Of a DNA stretch of 64,000 nt, positions 37,959 through 48,134 are shown in pieces; position 1 is the stretch's first letter, and each line of letters begins with the position of its first letter. Both the position numbers and the translations under genes were made by a program. A model generated the notes under the pieces. That model worked only from the letters and a program-made list of their open reading frames with translations, ran no database searches and was not told where the DNA came from. This DNA comes from an uncultured Clostridia bacterium. Lineage in GTDB: Bacteria > Bacillota > Clostridia > Christensenellales > Borkfalkiaceae. Location of the stretch: the NCBI GenBank assembly GCA_947589085.1, contig CANPZD010000003.1:1-64000 (forward strand). Direction: 5' to 3'.

Positions 37959-39017
37959 ATGACAAATCTGTACAGAGATGTGCTCAACAATATCCCCACG
38001 GCGGCGATCGTCGTGGATAAAAATCTCCGGGTGCGGTATATGAACCGTGCGTTCGGGGCGTATTTCCGTTCGGGAAAGCTCAAGGGAACGCTCCGCGAAG
38101 TGACCGCTTGCAAAGAGGCGGAGGGGGAATGCGGGCAAGGCGTAAGATGCGCGTACTGTCCGCTGCGCAATCTGTTTTCCGAGGCGGCCGCTTCGGGCAA
38201 GACGGCGTTCCGCAAGATCATTCTCGGCAACGGAGAGGAAGGCCTTGCGCTCCGCATGAAAGTACAGCCGCTCGGGAAATTTTTATTGGGCGTCGTGGAT
38301 AACGCCTATGAGACGGAGATCGCGCGCGAACTGCATTCCGCGCAGGATATCCAGCAGCGTCTGCTTCCGCCCGCGTCGTCGAGAGGGGGAACGCCCTATT
38401 CCTTTGCGTATATTCCCTGCCGCGAGATCGGCGGCGATCTGCCCGATGTGTACGAGGTGAACGGCAACACGATGGGGGTGCTTTCGGACGTCTCGGGGAA
38501 GGGCGTGGCCGCCGGCATGCTGTCTGCGTTCGTGCGCGCGGGTTGGGACCGTTCCGATCCTTCCCCCGCGGATGCGCTGCGCGGCCTCAACGCCAAATTT
38601 CAGGAACTCAATCTCGACGAGCGATCCTATATCACGGCGGCGGCGGTGCTCATTCTGAACAAGGAGAGGAAGCTGCGCTACTGCATTGCGGGCCACAACG
38701 CCCCGCTGCTTCTGAAAGGAGAATACGGGATCGCGGAGATCGTGATGAACGCGCCGCCCGTGTCCAACTGGATGCCCGGATTCCGCTATGAGGACCGCAC
38801 GATCGATTATCGCAAAGGCGATATTCTCGTACTTCTCACCGACGGCGTGACGGAGAGCCGCAACGAGAACGGGGAAGAATTTTCGCTCGAACGCGTGGAG
38901 GAGATCCTGCAGCGCTCGGAAAACGCGGAGCGATTCATCGAACGCCTGAAATCGGCGCTCAAAGATTTCTGCGGCAGCTATCACGACGACATCACGGCGA
39001 TCGCATTCGATCTATAA
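37959..39017 (+). CDS. PAS domain plus SpoIIE/PP2C-type serine phosphatase (RsbU-like)
   Basis: PAS-like N-terminus, Cys cluster CKEAEGECGQGVRCAYC, then REIGGDLPDVYEV...GVLSDVSGKGVAAGMLSAFVR...LVLLTDGVTESRNENGEEF...HDDITAIAFDL. Confidence 0.9.
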   Translation: MTNLYRDVLNNIPTAAIVVDKNLRVRYMNRAFGAYFRSGKLKGTLREVTACKEAEGECGQGVRCAYCPLRNLFSEAAASGKTAFRKIILGNGEEGLALRMKVQPLGKFLLGVVDNAYETEIARELHSAQDIQQRLLPPASSRGGTPYSFAYIPCREIGGDLPDVYEVNGNTMGVLSDVSGKGVAAGMLSAFVRAGWDRSDPSPADALRGLNAKFQELNLDERSYITAAAVLILNKERKLRYCIAGHNAPLLLKGEYGIAEIVMNAPPVSNWMPGFRYEDRTIDYRKGDILVLLTDGVTESRNENGEEFSLERVEEILQRSENAERFIERLKSALKDFCGSYHDDITAIAFDL

Positions 39018-39018
39018 A

Positions 39019-39050
39019 AAAACCGCTCCCGGTAGGGGAGCGGTTTTTTT
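39019..39050 (+). terminator. Rho-independent terminator (bidirectional-looking)
   Basis: AAAAAAACCGCTCCCGGTAGGGGAGCGGTTTTTTT. Confidence 0.9.
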
Positions 39051-39056
39051 GATTCG

Positions 39057-39296
39057 TTAATCTTCGAGGAACAGCTTGTTGTTGAGCGCAATGAAGATCG
39101 CGTCGAGGATCGTAAGGATCCAGAATTCGCCGAAGAACGTGATCAAAAGCGCCATGACGAGGTTGACGCCACTCTTATTTTTCAGGAATGCAGACCATCT
39201 GACCAAAAGGTCGACAATCCAACCGATGAGCGGAAGGATGAGAAGAACGATCTGAATTACCTTGCTCTGCTTATGAAACCAAGTATCAAAATTCAT
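39057..39296 (-). CDS. Small two-TM membrane protein
   Basis: 79 aa, VIQIVLLILPLIGWIVDLLVRWSAFLK; paralog of 39455-39685. Confidence 0.75.
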   Translation of the reverse strand: MNFDTWFHKQSKVIQIVLLILPLIGWIVDLLVRWSAFLKNKSGVNLVMALLITFFGEFWILTILDAIFIALNNKLFLED

Positions 39297-39413
39297 AACA
39301 TATATCTCCTTATAGGATATTTATATTTTCATTTTATACGCTCTATGACAAAATGTCAAGAGCCTTGCAAAAATTTTTCCTCTTTTTTTTGCAAGAACGG
39401 TCATATTTCGCTT

Positions 39414-39446
39414 TGCGCAAAAAAAAGCCCGCCGGGAGAGCGGGCC
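39414..39446 (-). terminator. Rho-independent terminator
   Basis: Minus GCCCGCTCTCCCGGCGGGCTTTTTTTT. Confidence 0.8.
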
Positions 39447-39454
39447 TTGCGATC

Positions 39455-39685
39455 TTACGCCTTTGCAAAGATGAGATGCTTGAACAGCAGGCACCAGAGA
39501 AGGTCGATCCAGCCGAATACGAGGCCGAGGAAGGTGACGAGAAACGCAACGATAAAGGTAACGAGGCTCTTCGTTTTGAAGAACGCCGACCATCTTACCA
39601 AAATCTCGACGACCCAGTTGACGACGGGGATCAGAAGCAAGAGGATCTGAACGAGCCTGCTCTGTTTGTTAAACCATGTAGCCAT
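39455..39685 (-). CDS. Small two-TM membrane protein
   Basis: MATWFNKQSRLVQILLLLIPVVNWVVEILVRWSAFFKTKS; paralog of the neighbour. Confidence 0.75.
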   Translation of the reverse strand: MATWFNKQSRLVQILLLLIPVVNWVVEILVRWSAFFKTKSLVTFIVAFLVTFLGLVFGWIDLLWCLLFKHLIFAKA

Positions 39686-39763
39686 ATGAAAATCTCCTTT
39701 TTTGTAGATTGATTTCATTCTAACTTACAGGGCGCAATTTGTCAAGTACTTAATAATAAAATT

Positions 39764-40303
39764 TTATTTTTTCAGCGTTTCCCGCCGGAAGATCCCGCCC
39801 GACTCGAGATCCTTCCAGAGCAGTCTTCTTCCGTCGAGCACAAGGCAGGAATGGGGCGAGCCGTCTTTCGGAATGGAAACGGAGCCGCAATTTACATAAA
39901 TATAATTTTCCCGTTCCTCAAAGGCGGGAACGTGAAAGTGTCCGTTGAGATACACGTCGCCCTTTGCGAGGCAGGGAGGCGGATTGTGCCCGTGCGCGAG
40001 CACGATCGTGCGATCCTCCCAAGGCAGAATGCAGAATGCGGCGTCGATGGGGAATTCCAGAACGAGCGCGTCGACCTCGCTGTCGCAGTTGCCCTTTACG
40101 CACAGGATCTTCTGTTTCATCGAATTGAGGATGCGTGCGCATTCCGTCGTGGAATATTCCCGCGGAAGAGGATTGCGCGCGCCGTGATAGAGCAGGTCGC
40201 CCAGAAGAATGAGCTTTTCGGCGCGTTCCTTTTCGAATTGCTCCTTCAAGAGGCGGCAGTAATAGGCCGAGCCGTGGATATCCGAAGCGATCATATACTT
40301 CAT
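39764..40303 (-). CDS. YfcE/MJ0936-type metallophosphodiesterase
   Basis: MKYMIASDIHGSAYYCRLL; LLGDLLYHG; VKGNCDSEVD; LAHGHN; GHFH; NCGSVSIPKD. Confidence 0.92.
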   Translation of the reverse strand: MKYMIASDIHGSAYYCRLLKEQFEKERAEKLILLGDLLYHGARNPLPREYSTTECARILNSMKQKILCVKGNCDSEVDALVLEFPIDAAFCILPWEDRTIVLAHGHNPPPCLAKGDVYLNGHFHVPAFEERENYIYVNCGSVSIPKDGSPHSCLVLDGRRLLWKDLESGGIFRRETLKK

Positions 40304-40332
40304 GGCGGTTTCTCCTTTTCGGGTCAAGTAAA

Positions 40333-41775
40333 TTATGTCAACGGGGCGAACAACATGCAGAGCCGCCCCAGAAAACGGCGGAACAAAGAAACTTTTTTCA
40401 ATTCCGTACCCTGCTCCCAGCAGGAGAGGAAATCCTGTTCGAGCGAGGCGGCAAGGGGGGCGGATTCGGCAAAGACTCCGCATTCGGCCTGCACATACAG
40501 ACTGCGGAAATCGAGGTTGTAACTCGAAACGAGGGCGTATTTCCCGTCGGCGACCACGCTTTTGGCATGCAGAAATCCCGCGGTATATTCGCGCACTTTC
40601 ACCCCCGCCCGCTGTAATTCGCGGCAATATGCGCGCGTCAGGAAGAATACGGCCCGTTTGTCGGGGATATGCGGGATCATAAGGCGGACGTCCACGCCGG
40701 AAAGCGCCGCTCCCGCGATCGCTTCCGCAAGCGCGTTCGGCAGCGAGAGATAGGGCGTAAAGAGATAGAGCGAGCTTTCTGCGGAAGCCGCGATCGCCGT
40801 GAGCACTTTCACGCCGAGCCGTTCGCTCAGAGACGAGGGATCGGAGATCACGGCCGCCGAAGCCGCGTCGGGCGGCGTTCCGCGGGCGGCGGCGGGAAAC
40901 GCCTTGTCTTTTTCCCGGTCGGAAGGCCGAAGGGCATACCATGTCCGAAGATACAGCGTTTCAAATGCAGCCATGTCGCCCTTTAAGCGCACGGCGGAAT
41001 CCTTCCAATGGCCGAACCGGATGAGTTCGCCCACATATTCGTCCGCGAGATTGATCCCGCCCGTATAGCACACGTCGTCGATCAGGCAAAGTTTCCGATG
41101 ATCTCTTCTTGTAACGCCGCGGGAGAAACGGATGCGGCGGGAAACGGCCGTACGGATGCCCCGTTTTTCCATTTCCGAGGCGTATTTGCGGGGCAGGGAA
41201 AAGCTGCATCCGAAGTCGTCGTAGAGCAGCCTTACGTCCGTTCCGTCCCGCGCTTTTTCCTCGAGGATGGCGAGGATCTCGTTCCAGAATTTCCCCTGCG
41301 CAATGATGTAATATTCAAGCCAGATACGCGTTTTGGCCTGTTTGAGATCGGAGATGAGGGCGCGGCGCATTTCTTCACCGACGGGAAAGTACGCCATGGT
41401 TTCTGCGCGGACAGGCCCGATCCCGCTCATGCGGGAGGCAAGCGCCGCAACGCGGGCGAACAGCCCCGTCCGGCACCGTTCGCCGTTTCCGCATGCGGCG
41501 ACCGGAATGCGTTCCGTAAACCACAGCACGACGCATGCGCCCACCCACGGCAGAAAGCACAGGAGCGTGAGTTTTGCGATCTTGCGTTCGGGCAGATCGC
41601 GGATCGTCAGCACGACGATTGCCGCGACGAAGGAAAACGCCCGTTCCGCAAGAGCGACGGGCGCCAGCAACCGGGGCAGCCGGACGGACAGGATCACGCC
41701 GCAGATCGCGACGGCCGTGGCCATACAAGCGCAGGGAAACAATCTGCCGCGCAAAAAAAAACGAAACTTCCGCAT
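40333..41775 (-). CDS. Cardiolipin synthase / phospholipase D family protein
   Basis: Two HKD motifs (DHRKLCLID...[32 protein letters not shown]); N-terminal TMs. Confidence 0.9.
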   Translation of the reverse strand: MRKFRFFLRGRLFPCACMATAVAICGVILSVRLPRLLAPVALAERAFSFVAAIVVLTIRDLPERKIAKLTLLCFLPWVGACVVLWFTERIPVAACGNGERCRTGLFARVAALASRMSGIGPVRAETMAYFPVGEEMRRALISDLKQAKTRIWLEYYIIAQGKFWNEILAILEEKARDGTDVRLLYDDFGCSFSLPRKYASEMEKRGIRTAVSRRIRFSRGVTRRDHRKLCLIDDVCYTGGINLADEYVGELIRFGHWKDSAVRLKGDMAAFETLYLRTWYALRPSDREKDKAFPAAARGTPPDAASAAVISDPSSLSERLGVKVLTAIAASAESSLYLFTPYLSLPNALAEAIAGAALSGVDVRLMIPHIPDKRAVFFLTRAYCRELQRAGVKVREYTAGFLHAKSVVADGKYALVSSYNLDFRSLYVQAECGVFAESAPLAASLEQDFLSCWEQGTELKKVSLFRRFLGRLCMLFAPLT

Positions 41776-41805
41776 ATGTACCCGCTGCGGATCCCGGGGC
41801 GGGCG

Positions 41806-42816
41806 TTACAGCAGATCGATGAAATTCACCTCGTCGGCGTCGCGGTCCGCGCGCGAGGGATATCCGGCGAGCAGAGATTCCAGCTGAGCCGCCTTGATCA
41901 CGTTCGCGCGGTATTGAGTAGGATCTACGGCCTTGTTTGCCATCAGGTTGATCGCAGTCTCGAGAAACCCGTAGCCGTTCGTGACGCAGTAGACCGAGAT
42001 CTGTTTCTCGATCGCGATGCCGAGATTGACGGAAAAGCCGCTTGCGCTCGGCCCGTACACGACGACGTTTCTTCCGCGCGCCGTGAGACGGAAGGGGATC
42101 TCGGGGTCGTTGCCGCTCGCGGTCGAAACATATACGGCGCCGTCTGCCAGCCGGCCTCCCGTAACGGAACCTACCGTATCGAGCAATTTATCGCCCACGG
42201 GAAGCGTGTAATAGATGCCGCATCTTCTTGCAAATTCGAGATGCGATTCCACGGTGTCCACGAGGATGGGGGCAGCCTGTTGGTAGATGAGCAGCTGACA
42301 GATCAAAATGCCGATGAGATTTGCGCCCACCACGGCGATATGCTGGCCTTTTTTTGCGCCGAGTTTTTCGCAAACGGCTTTGGCGATCGCCACGTGATGC
42401 AACAGGAGGGCGCGCTCGTCGGAGACGGAAGCCGGAAGCGCGGTCATATCTTTGGGAGAGACGGGCACAAAGTCGGCGAGGAACCCGTCGGCCGTGCGGC
42501 CGCAGATCTCATAGTCGTCGGCGGAAAAATCCCGTTTCTCGGTGCCGTTGGTATCGACGGGCCGGAACGTATGCAGAAGAACGCGCGTCCCGCGGGGCAG
42601 ATAGCTGCTGGCGCCCTCTTCGGAAACGACGCCGACGGCATATCTTCCCGGAATGAGAGGGAGCCGTGCGGGCGTTTTCCCCGCATAGATATCGGCGTCC
42701 ACACTGTTGATGAGCACCTTGGTGACGCGTACGCGGATCTTTCCGTCGACATGCTCGGGAAGGGGCGCTTCCGAGCGCTGAAGCTTTTTGGGACCCGTGA
42801 GTTTCCAAAGATACAT
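41806..42816 (-). CDS. MDR/zinc-type alcohol dehydrogenase-like oxidoreductase
   Basis: [18 protein letters not shown]; Rossmann [18 protein letters not shown]; ~336 aa. Confidence 0.78.
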   Translation of the reverse strand: MYLWKLTGPKKLQRSEAPLPEHVDGKIRVRVTKVLINSVDADIYAGKTPARLPLIPGRYAVGVVSEEGASSYLPRGTRVLLHTFRPVDTNGTEKRDFSADDYEICGRTADGFLADFVPVSPKDMTALPASVSDERALLLHHVAIAKAVCEKLGAKKGQHIAVVGANLIGILICQLLIYQQAAPILVDTVESHLEFARRCGIYYTLPVGDKLLDTVGSVTGGRLADGAVYVSTASGNDPEIPFRLTARGRNVVVYGPSASGFSVNLGIAIEKQISVYCVTNGYGFLETAINLMANKAVDPTQYRANVIKAAQLESLLAGYPSRADRDADEVNFIDLL

Positions 42817-42976
42817 TCCGCTCTCCTTAACCAGCAATTTTTGCTTTGTTTTATCATATTATACCGCAAGGATCGCCGTTTTGCAAGGCTTTTTCGTATC
42901 TTTTCCCAAGTTCGTGCCGATCGACAAAAAAACGGGCGTATTTTTGTGGGAATTTCAGATTGCCTTTCAAAATCAG

Positions 42977-43005
42977 TTGACGAAACAAAAAAAAACGGAT
43001 ATAAT
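42977..43005 (+). promoter_or_regulatory. Sigma-A-like promoter of the rpmE operon
   Basis: TTGACG-N17-TATAAT. Confidence 0.8.
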
Positions 43006-43044
43006 AGTCAAGTAAATTCAGAAATACGGAGCGAGGTGAACGAA

Positions 43045-43248
43045 ATGAAACCCGACATTCATCCCAAATATCACGAGGTGACGGTCGTATGCGCTTGCGG
43101 CGCAACGTTCAAAACGGGTACGACCAAGGATGTGGAAACGCTGAAAGTGGATATTTGCAGCAAGTGCCACCCTTTCTTTACGGGAAGACAGAAGCTCGTC
43201 GATACCGGCGGACGCGTCGATAAGTTCAAGAAAAGATACGGAATTTAA
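43045..43248 (+). CDS. rpmE: 50S ribosomal protein L31
   Basis: [67 protein letters not shown]. Confidence 0.97.
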   Translation: MKPDIHPKYHEVTVVCACGATFKTGTTKDVETLKVDICSKCHPFFTGRQKLVDTGGRVDKFKKRYGI

Positions 43249-43308
43249 GCACGTTACAGCCTCTTTTGCGGAGGCTGTTTTGTTATGGACGACGATGGAG
43301 TGGAGAGC

Positions 43309-45156
43309 ATGAAGAAAAAAACCAACCGAACTTATATCGGGGGACAGGCCGTCATACAGGGCGTGATGATGCGCTCGAAACACGGCATGGCGACCGTTGT
43401 GCGCGACGACAACGGCCGGTTGCAGACGGAGATCGTCCGCATCAAGGCCCCCGAAGAGCGGCCGCGTTGGCAGCGCGTTCCGTTTCTCCGCGGCATCGTC
43501 AGTTTTGCAAGCTCGCTCGTCGGCGGCATGAAAGTGCTCATGCGCAGTTCGGAAGTTGTTTTTCCGGATGAGGAAGAGCAGAAAAAGAGCAAGCTTTCCA
43601 AGTGGATGGCCGAGAAATGGAAAGTGAGCGCGGGAGACATCGTGACGTCCGTCTCGCTTGTTTTGGGGATCGTGCTTGCGGTGGGGCTGTTCGTCTATCT
43701 GCCGCTTCTGTTCACGCGGCTGATCGCGGGCGCGGCGCCCGCCGTCGGCAAAGACAGGATGTACGGCCTCTGGTACTACCTCATCGAGGGGGGATTCCGG
43801 CTGGCCATCTTTGTGCTGTACGTATTATTTACGCTGTTGTTCCGATCTCTCCGGGAGACGTATATGTATCACGGCGCGGAACACAAGACGATCAACTGCT
43901 TTGAATACGGCTTGCCGCTCACCGTGGAGAACGTGAAGAAGTGCTCGCGGCTCCACGACCGCTGCGGCACGACGTTTTTGTTTCTCGTGCTCATCATTTC
44001 GATCGTCGTGTTTGCTTTGGCGGGGGTTCCGCTCGACATGCTGTTCCGCTATGCGGGGATCGCCGGATTTGCGGAGACGCTGCTCTCCATTCTGTTCCGC
44101 ATCCTGCTTCTTCCGCTGGTCGCGGGGGTCTCTTACGAAATTCTCAAATTGCTCTCCTATACGGATTCTCCGCTCGTCTTTCCCCTGAAGGCGCCCGGAT
44201 ATCTGCTGCAAAAACTTACGACGCGCGAACCGGACGACGGAATGATCGAATGCGCCATTCTCGCGTTCGAACATGCGAAAGAAATGGATGATAACCCGGA
44301 ATGCAAAGAAAAATTCTTTGCCACAGAGACGAAACTTTCCAAGCTCATGGAAAAGATGAAGCGCTGCTTTGCCGCGAACGGCATCGACGAATCGGACGCG
44401 GAATGGATCCTCTCCATTTCGCTGGGGATCCGCCGCAGCGCGCTTTCCGAGGAACGGGTCGTGACGCGGGCGGAGTGTAAAAAAGTTCTCGACGTGTTCG
44501 AACAGCGTCTGACGGGCCGTCCGCTCTGGTACGTTTACGGCGACGCGGAATTTTACGGTTACACGTTCAAAGTGGATGAGCGCGCGCTCATTCCCCGTCC
44601 CGAAACGGAGATTTTGGTGCAGCAGGCGGTTGCGGCGCTGAAAGAGGGCGATCGCATGCTCGATCTCTGCACGGGCAGCGGCGCCATTGCCGTCGCGGCG
44701 TTCTGCGAGGCCTCCAAAGACAGGAACGTCTCCGTGACCGCCTCCGATATTTCGGAGCAGGCGCTCGAACTTGCGCGCGAAAATGCGCGCCTGAACAAGG
44801 CCAATATCCAATTCGTGAAGAGCGATCTGTTTGAAAATATCCGCGGGAGATTCGAACTCATCACGGTCAATCCTCCTTACGTAAAGAGCGGCGAGATCGC
44901 GTCTCTTCCCAAGGACGTCCGCGATTTCGAACCCCATATTGCGCTCGACGGCGGAGAGGACGGTCTGGATTTTTACCGCGCGATTGCGGAAAAGGCCGGG
45001 CGCTATATCGCGCGCGGCGGCATGATCATTCTCGAATGCGGCGAAGGTCAGGCGCAGGATATCATAAAGATCTTCCGTCAGACGGCGCACTGCGACTTTG
45101 CAATGGTCGTTAAAGATCTTGCGGGCGCGGACCGCGTCGTAAAGTTGGGGTTCTGA
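43309..45156 (+). CDS. prmC: Fusion of DUF1385 (YqhQ-like) membrane domain and PrmC release-factor glutamine methyltransferase
   Basis: N-term TYIGGQAVIQGVMMRSK and MYHGAEHKTINCFEYGLPLT (DUF1385); C-term RPLWYVYGDAEFYGYTFKVDERALIPRPETE...DLCTGSGAIAV...NPPYV (PrmC). One open frame; start could be 43285. Confidence 0.9.
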   Translation: MKKKTNRTYIGGQAVIQGVMMRSKHGMATVVRDDNGRLQTEIVRIKAPEERPRWQRVPFLRGIVSFASSLVGGMKVLMRSSEVVFPDEEEQKKSKLSKWMAEKWKVSAGDIVTSVSLVLGIVLAVGLFVYLPLLFTRLIAGAAPAVGKDRMYGLWYYLIEGGFRLAIFVLYVLFTLLFRSLRETYMYHGAEHKTINCFEYGLPLTVENVKKCSRLHDRCGTTFLFLVLIISIVVFALAGVPLDMLFRYAGIAGFAETLLSILFRILLLPLVAGVSYEILKLLSYTDSPLVFPLKAPGYLLQKLTTREPDDGMIECAILAFEHAKEMDDNPECKEKFFATETKLSKLMEKMKRCFAANGIDESDAEWILSISLGIRRSALSEERVVTRAECKKVLDVFEQRLTGRPLWYVYGDAEFYGYTFKVDERALIPRPETEILVQQAVAALKEGDRMLDLCTGSGAIAVAAFCEASKDRNVSVTASDISEQALELARENARLNKANIQFVKSDLFENIRGRFELITVNPPYVKSGEIASLPKDVRDFEPHIALDGGEDGLDFYRAIAEKAGRYIARGGMIILECGEGQAQDIIKIFRQTAHCDFAMVVKDLAGADRVVKLGF

Positions 45157-46223
45157 TGCTGAAAAAACTTGCGGAAATTGCAGCCCGTTTCGATGAACTT
45201 ACCCGCCGTCTCGACGCGCCGGAAGCCTATCTCGACGCGGATTATGCCCGTCTCTCAAAGGAGCGCGCGGAGCTTGGGGAGATCGTAACGGCCTATCGCG
45301 CCTACGAGCGCACGCAGAAAGAAATGGAAGCCGCGCTTGCGGAGGCGGAGGGCGAATCGGAAGAGATGCGCGAGCTGCTGCTCGAAGAGGCGCATGCGCT
45401 CAAAGAACGCCTGAAAGAAGAGGAGGCGGCCTTAAAGCTTCTTCTGCTTCCCAAAGATAAAAACGATGAGAGAAATTGCACGCTCGAGATCCGTGCGGGC
45501 GCGGGCGGCGAGGAGGCCGCTCTCTTTGCCTATGAACTCTACCGCATGTACATGGGGTATTGCGAAAAGCACAGGCTCTCGTGGGAGGTCGTCTCGCTCT
45601 CCGAGACGGAACTCGGGGGCGTGAAGGAAGCCGTCGTGCTCATCGGCGGGAAAAACGCCTATAAGCGCCTCAAATATGAGAGCGGCGTCCACCGCGTTCA
45701 GCGCGTTCCCGAAACGGAATCGCAGGGGCGGATCCATACGTCCACTTGTACCGTGGCCGTTCTTCCGGAGGCGGAAGAGGTCGAAGTGGAGCTGGACGAA
45801 AAGGACGTGCGAGTCGATCTGTTCCGTTCCTCGGGCGCGGGCGGCCAGAAGGTCAACAAAACGGAGACGGCCATCCGTCTGACGCATTTCCCCACGGGGA
45901 TCGTCGTGACCTGTCAGGATGAGCGCAGCCAGCTCAAAAACAAGGAAAAGGCATACCGTGTGCTCAAAACGCGGCTGTACGATTATTATCGGAGCCGGGC
46001 GGCGGGCGCGGAAGCCGAAAATCGGCGGAGCCTTGTCGGCACGGGGGACCGGAGCGAACGGATCCGCACATATAACTTTCCGCAGAGCCGGATCACGGAT
46101 CACAGGATCGGTCTTTCTCTGCACGATATGGAAGGGTTTCTCGCGGGCGGCCTCGACGAGATGATCGATGCGCTCGCCCGGGCGGAGACCGAACGGAAAT
46201 TATCCTCTTCTAACGAAGAATGA
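45156..46223 (+). CDS. prfA: Peptide chain release factor 1
   Basis: GGQ motif RSSGAGGQKVNKTETAIRLTHFPTGI; downstream of prmC. Confidence 0.97.
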   Translation: MLKKLAEIAARFDELTRRLDAPEAYLDADYARLSKERAELGEIVTAYRAYERTQKEMEAALAEAEGESEEMRELLLEEAHALKERLKEEEAALKLLLLPKDKNDERNCTLEIRAGAGGEEAALFAYELYRMYMGYCEKHRLSWEVVSLSETELGGVKEAVVLIGGKNAYKRLKYESGVHRVQRVPETESQGRIHTSTCTVAVLPEAEEVEVELDEKDVRVDLFRSSGAGGQKVNKTETAIRLTHFPTGIVVTCQDERSQLKNKEKAYRVLKTRLYDYYRSRAAGAEAENRRSLVGTGDRSERIRTYNFPQSRITDHRIGLSLHDMEGFLAGGLDEMIDALARAETERKLSSSNEE

Positions 46224-46298
46224 GGGGGGCATGTCTGCGACGGGGTCGTGATCCCCGGAAGATCTGCCGCCCGCGCGATTGACTCACAGGAGGCGATT

Positions 46299-47495
46299 AT
46301 GGAACGACTTGCGAAACGTATGCGCACGCTTTCGCCCTCGCAGACGCTGGCGATCAGCGCAAAGGCAAAGGCGATGAAGGCGGCGGGAGAGGACGTCATC
46401 TCTTTCGGCGTGGGCGAACCGGATTTTTCGACGCCGGAACACATTGTTGCCGCGGCCGTCGAAGCGCTCGAAAAGGGACATACGAAATATACGCCCTCTT
46501 CCGGGCTTATGGAACTGCGCCGCGCCATTTGCAGCAAGTTCCGGCGCGACAACGGTCTGGAATACGAACCCTCCCAGATCATTGTGTCCAACGGCGCGAA
46601 GCATTCCATCTTCAACGTGTGCTTTGCGCTGATCGACGAGGGGGACGAAGTGATCATCCCCGCGCCCTATTGGCTGACCTATCCCGAGGTCGTAAAGGTG
46701 TGCGGCGGCGTGCCGGTGTTCGTGGAAGCCGGCAAACGCGCGGGATTCAAGATCACGCCCGAACAGCTCCGCGCGGCGATCACGCCGAAAACCAAACTTT
46801 TCATCTTCAATTCTCCCTGCAACCCCACGGGCGCGGTGTATTCGGAGAAAGAAGTGCGCGCGCTCGCCGAAGTGTGCGTGGAAGCGGGCATCTTTGTTCT
46901 TTCCGACGAAATATACGAAAAGTTGGTGTACGGAGAAGTCCGTCCGTTCTCGTTTGCGGCCTGCTCGGAAGCGGCTAAGGCGCAGACGATCACGGTGAAC
47001 GGCGTTTCGAAAACGTATGCCATGACGGGATGGAGGATCGGCTATCTCGCCGCGCCGCCCGATATCGCCAAGGCGATCGATTCCTTTCAGAGCCATGCGA
47101 CGAGCAACCCCAACTCGATCGCGCAGTATGCGACAATCAAGGCGCTGTCCTCTCCGGAGGCCGCGGTCGAGGAGATGGTAGCGCGGTTTGCGCGCAGGCG
47201 GCTCGCCATGATCGAGCGGATCTCCGAGATGCAGGGGGCGTATTGCATCATTCCGGACGGCGCGTTCTACGCCATGCTTGTGGTGAGCGGCGCCTACGGG
47301 AAAAAATTCGGAAGCCGGCAGATCAACAATTCCACGGACTTTGCGGAGGTGCTTCTGGACGCCGCGAAGGTCGCCGTGGTGCCGGGCGTTTCGTTCGGCG
47401 CGGACGACTGCGTGCGGCTCTCCTATTCGCTCTCCATGAAAGACATGCTCGAAGGACTTGAACGGATCGACGCATTTTTACAGAGTCTGCAATAA
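46299..47495 (+). CDS. Class I pyridoxal-phosphate aminotransferase (aspartate aminotransferase-like)
   Basis: GVGEPDFSTPEHI; NSPCNPTGAVYS; NGVSKTYAMTGWRIGYLAAP. Confidence 0.93.
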   Translation: MERLAKRMRTLSPSQTLAISAKAKAMKAAGEDVISFGVGEPDFSTPEHIVAAAVEALEKGHTKYTPSSGLMELRRAICSKFRRDNGLEYEPSQIIVSNGAKHSIFNVCFALIDEGDEVIIPAPYWLTYPEVVKVCGGVPVFVEAGKRAGFKITPEQLRAAITPKTKLFIFNSPCNPTGAVYSEKEVRALAEVCVEAGIFVLSDEIYEKLVYGEVRPFSFAACSEAAKAQTITVNGVSKTYAMTGWRIGYLAAPPDIAKAIDSFQSHATSNPNSIAQYATIKALSSPEAAVEEMVARFARRRLAMIERISEMQGAYCIIPDGAFYAMLVVSGAYGKKFGSRQINNSTDFAEVLLDAAKVAVVPGVSFGADDCVRLSYSLSMKDMLEGLERIDAFLQSLQ

Positions 47496-47599
47496 AAGCG
47501 GGAGCAAAGGCAAAAATTTTCCGCAAACCTCTTGAATGTTTACGGATTATTTGATAAAATAACATCAGAAAACCGCCGGAAGGCGTGAAGGAGGATCTC

Positions 47600-48007
47600 A
47601 TGATCAAAATCATCTGCGGGCCGAAGGGCACGGGCAAGACAAAGCGCATTATCGACAAGGCAAACGCGTCCGTCGCCGACGCCAAAGGACACTTGATTTT
47701 CATTACCGATACGAAAAGATACATGTACGACTTAAAGCGCGAAATCCGCTTTATCGACGTAACGGACTATGCGATCGCGGGCGAGGAAGCGCTCTGCGGC
47801 TTCATCAAGGGCGCGATCGCGGGCAATTACGACAACGAATACATCTTTGTGGACGGTGTCGCGCGCATTGCGGGGAAAAATCTCAAGGATATGGCGCAGC
47901 TTTTCTACATGCTCGAGAAGGTATCCGAGCACCGCGGACTGGAGATCTGGATCACGTGCAGCTGCGCGGAAGAAGATCTTCCCGATTTTGCGAAAAAATA
48001 TCTTTAA
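47600..48007 (+). CDS. Small P-loop protein of unknown function
   Basis: Walker A GPKGTGKT; 135 aa; RBS GGAGG; upstream TTGAAT-N17-TAAAAT. Confidence 0.75.
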   Translation: MIKIICGPKGTGKTKRIIDKANASVADAKGHLIFITDTKRYMYDLKREIRFIDVTDYAIAGEEALCGFIKGAIAGNYDNEYIFVDGVARIAGKNLKDMAQLFYMLEKVSEHRGLEIWITCSCAEEDLPDFAKKYL

Positions 48008-48134
48008 TGGAACGCATGCAGCCGCAAGCCGGGGACCCGGCTTGCGGTATGCCGTATTTTGAAACGAATTTCGGCAGAAGAATCCCGTCCCGCCGCGCGC
48101 GGGGCGTCCGCCGATCCCGGAAGGCAGGCAAATT

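Noticed and set aside
41008-43248. 746-aa + strand ORF ending at rpmE
   Set aside because: Most of it is antisense to the cardiolipin synthase and dehydrogenase genes; the true gene is rpmE from 43045.
43256-43284. Hairpin ACAGCCTC-TTTTGCG-GAGGCTGT-TTTTGTT after rpmE as a full terminator
   Set aside because: Short stem and interrupted T-run right before the DUF1385-PrmC start; it may only attenuate, so it was not annotated as a terminator.
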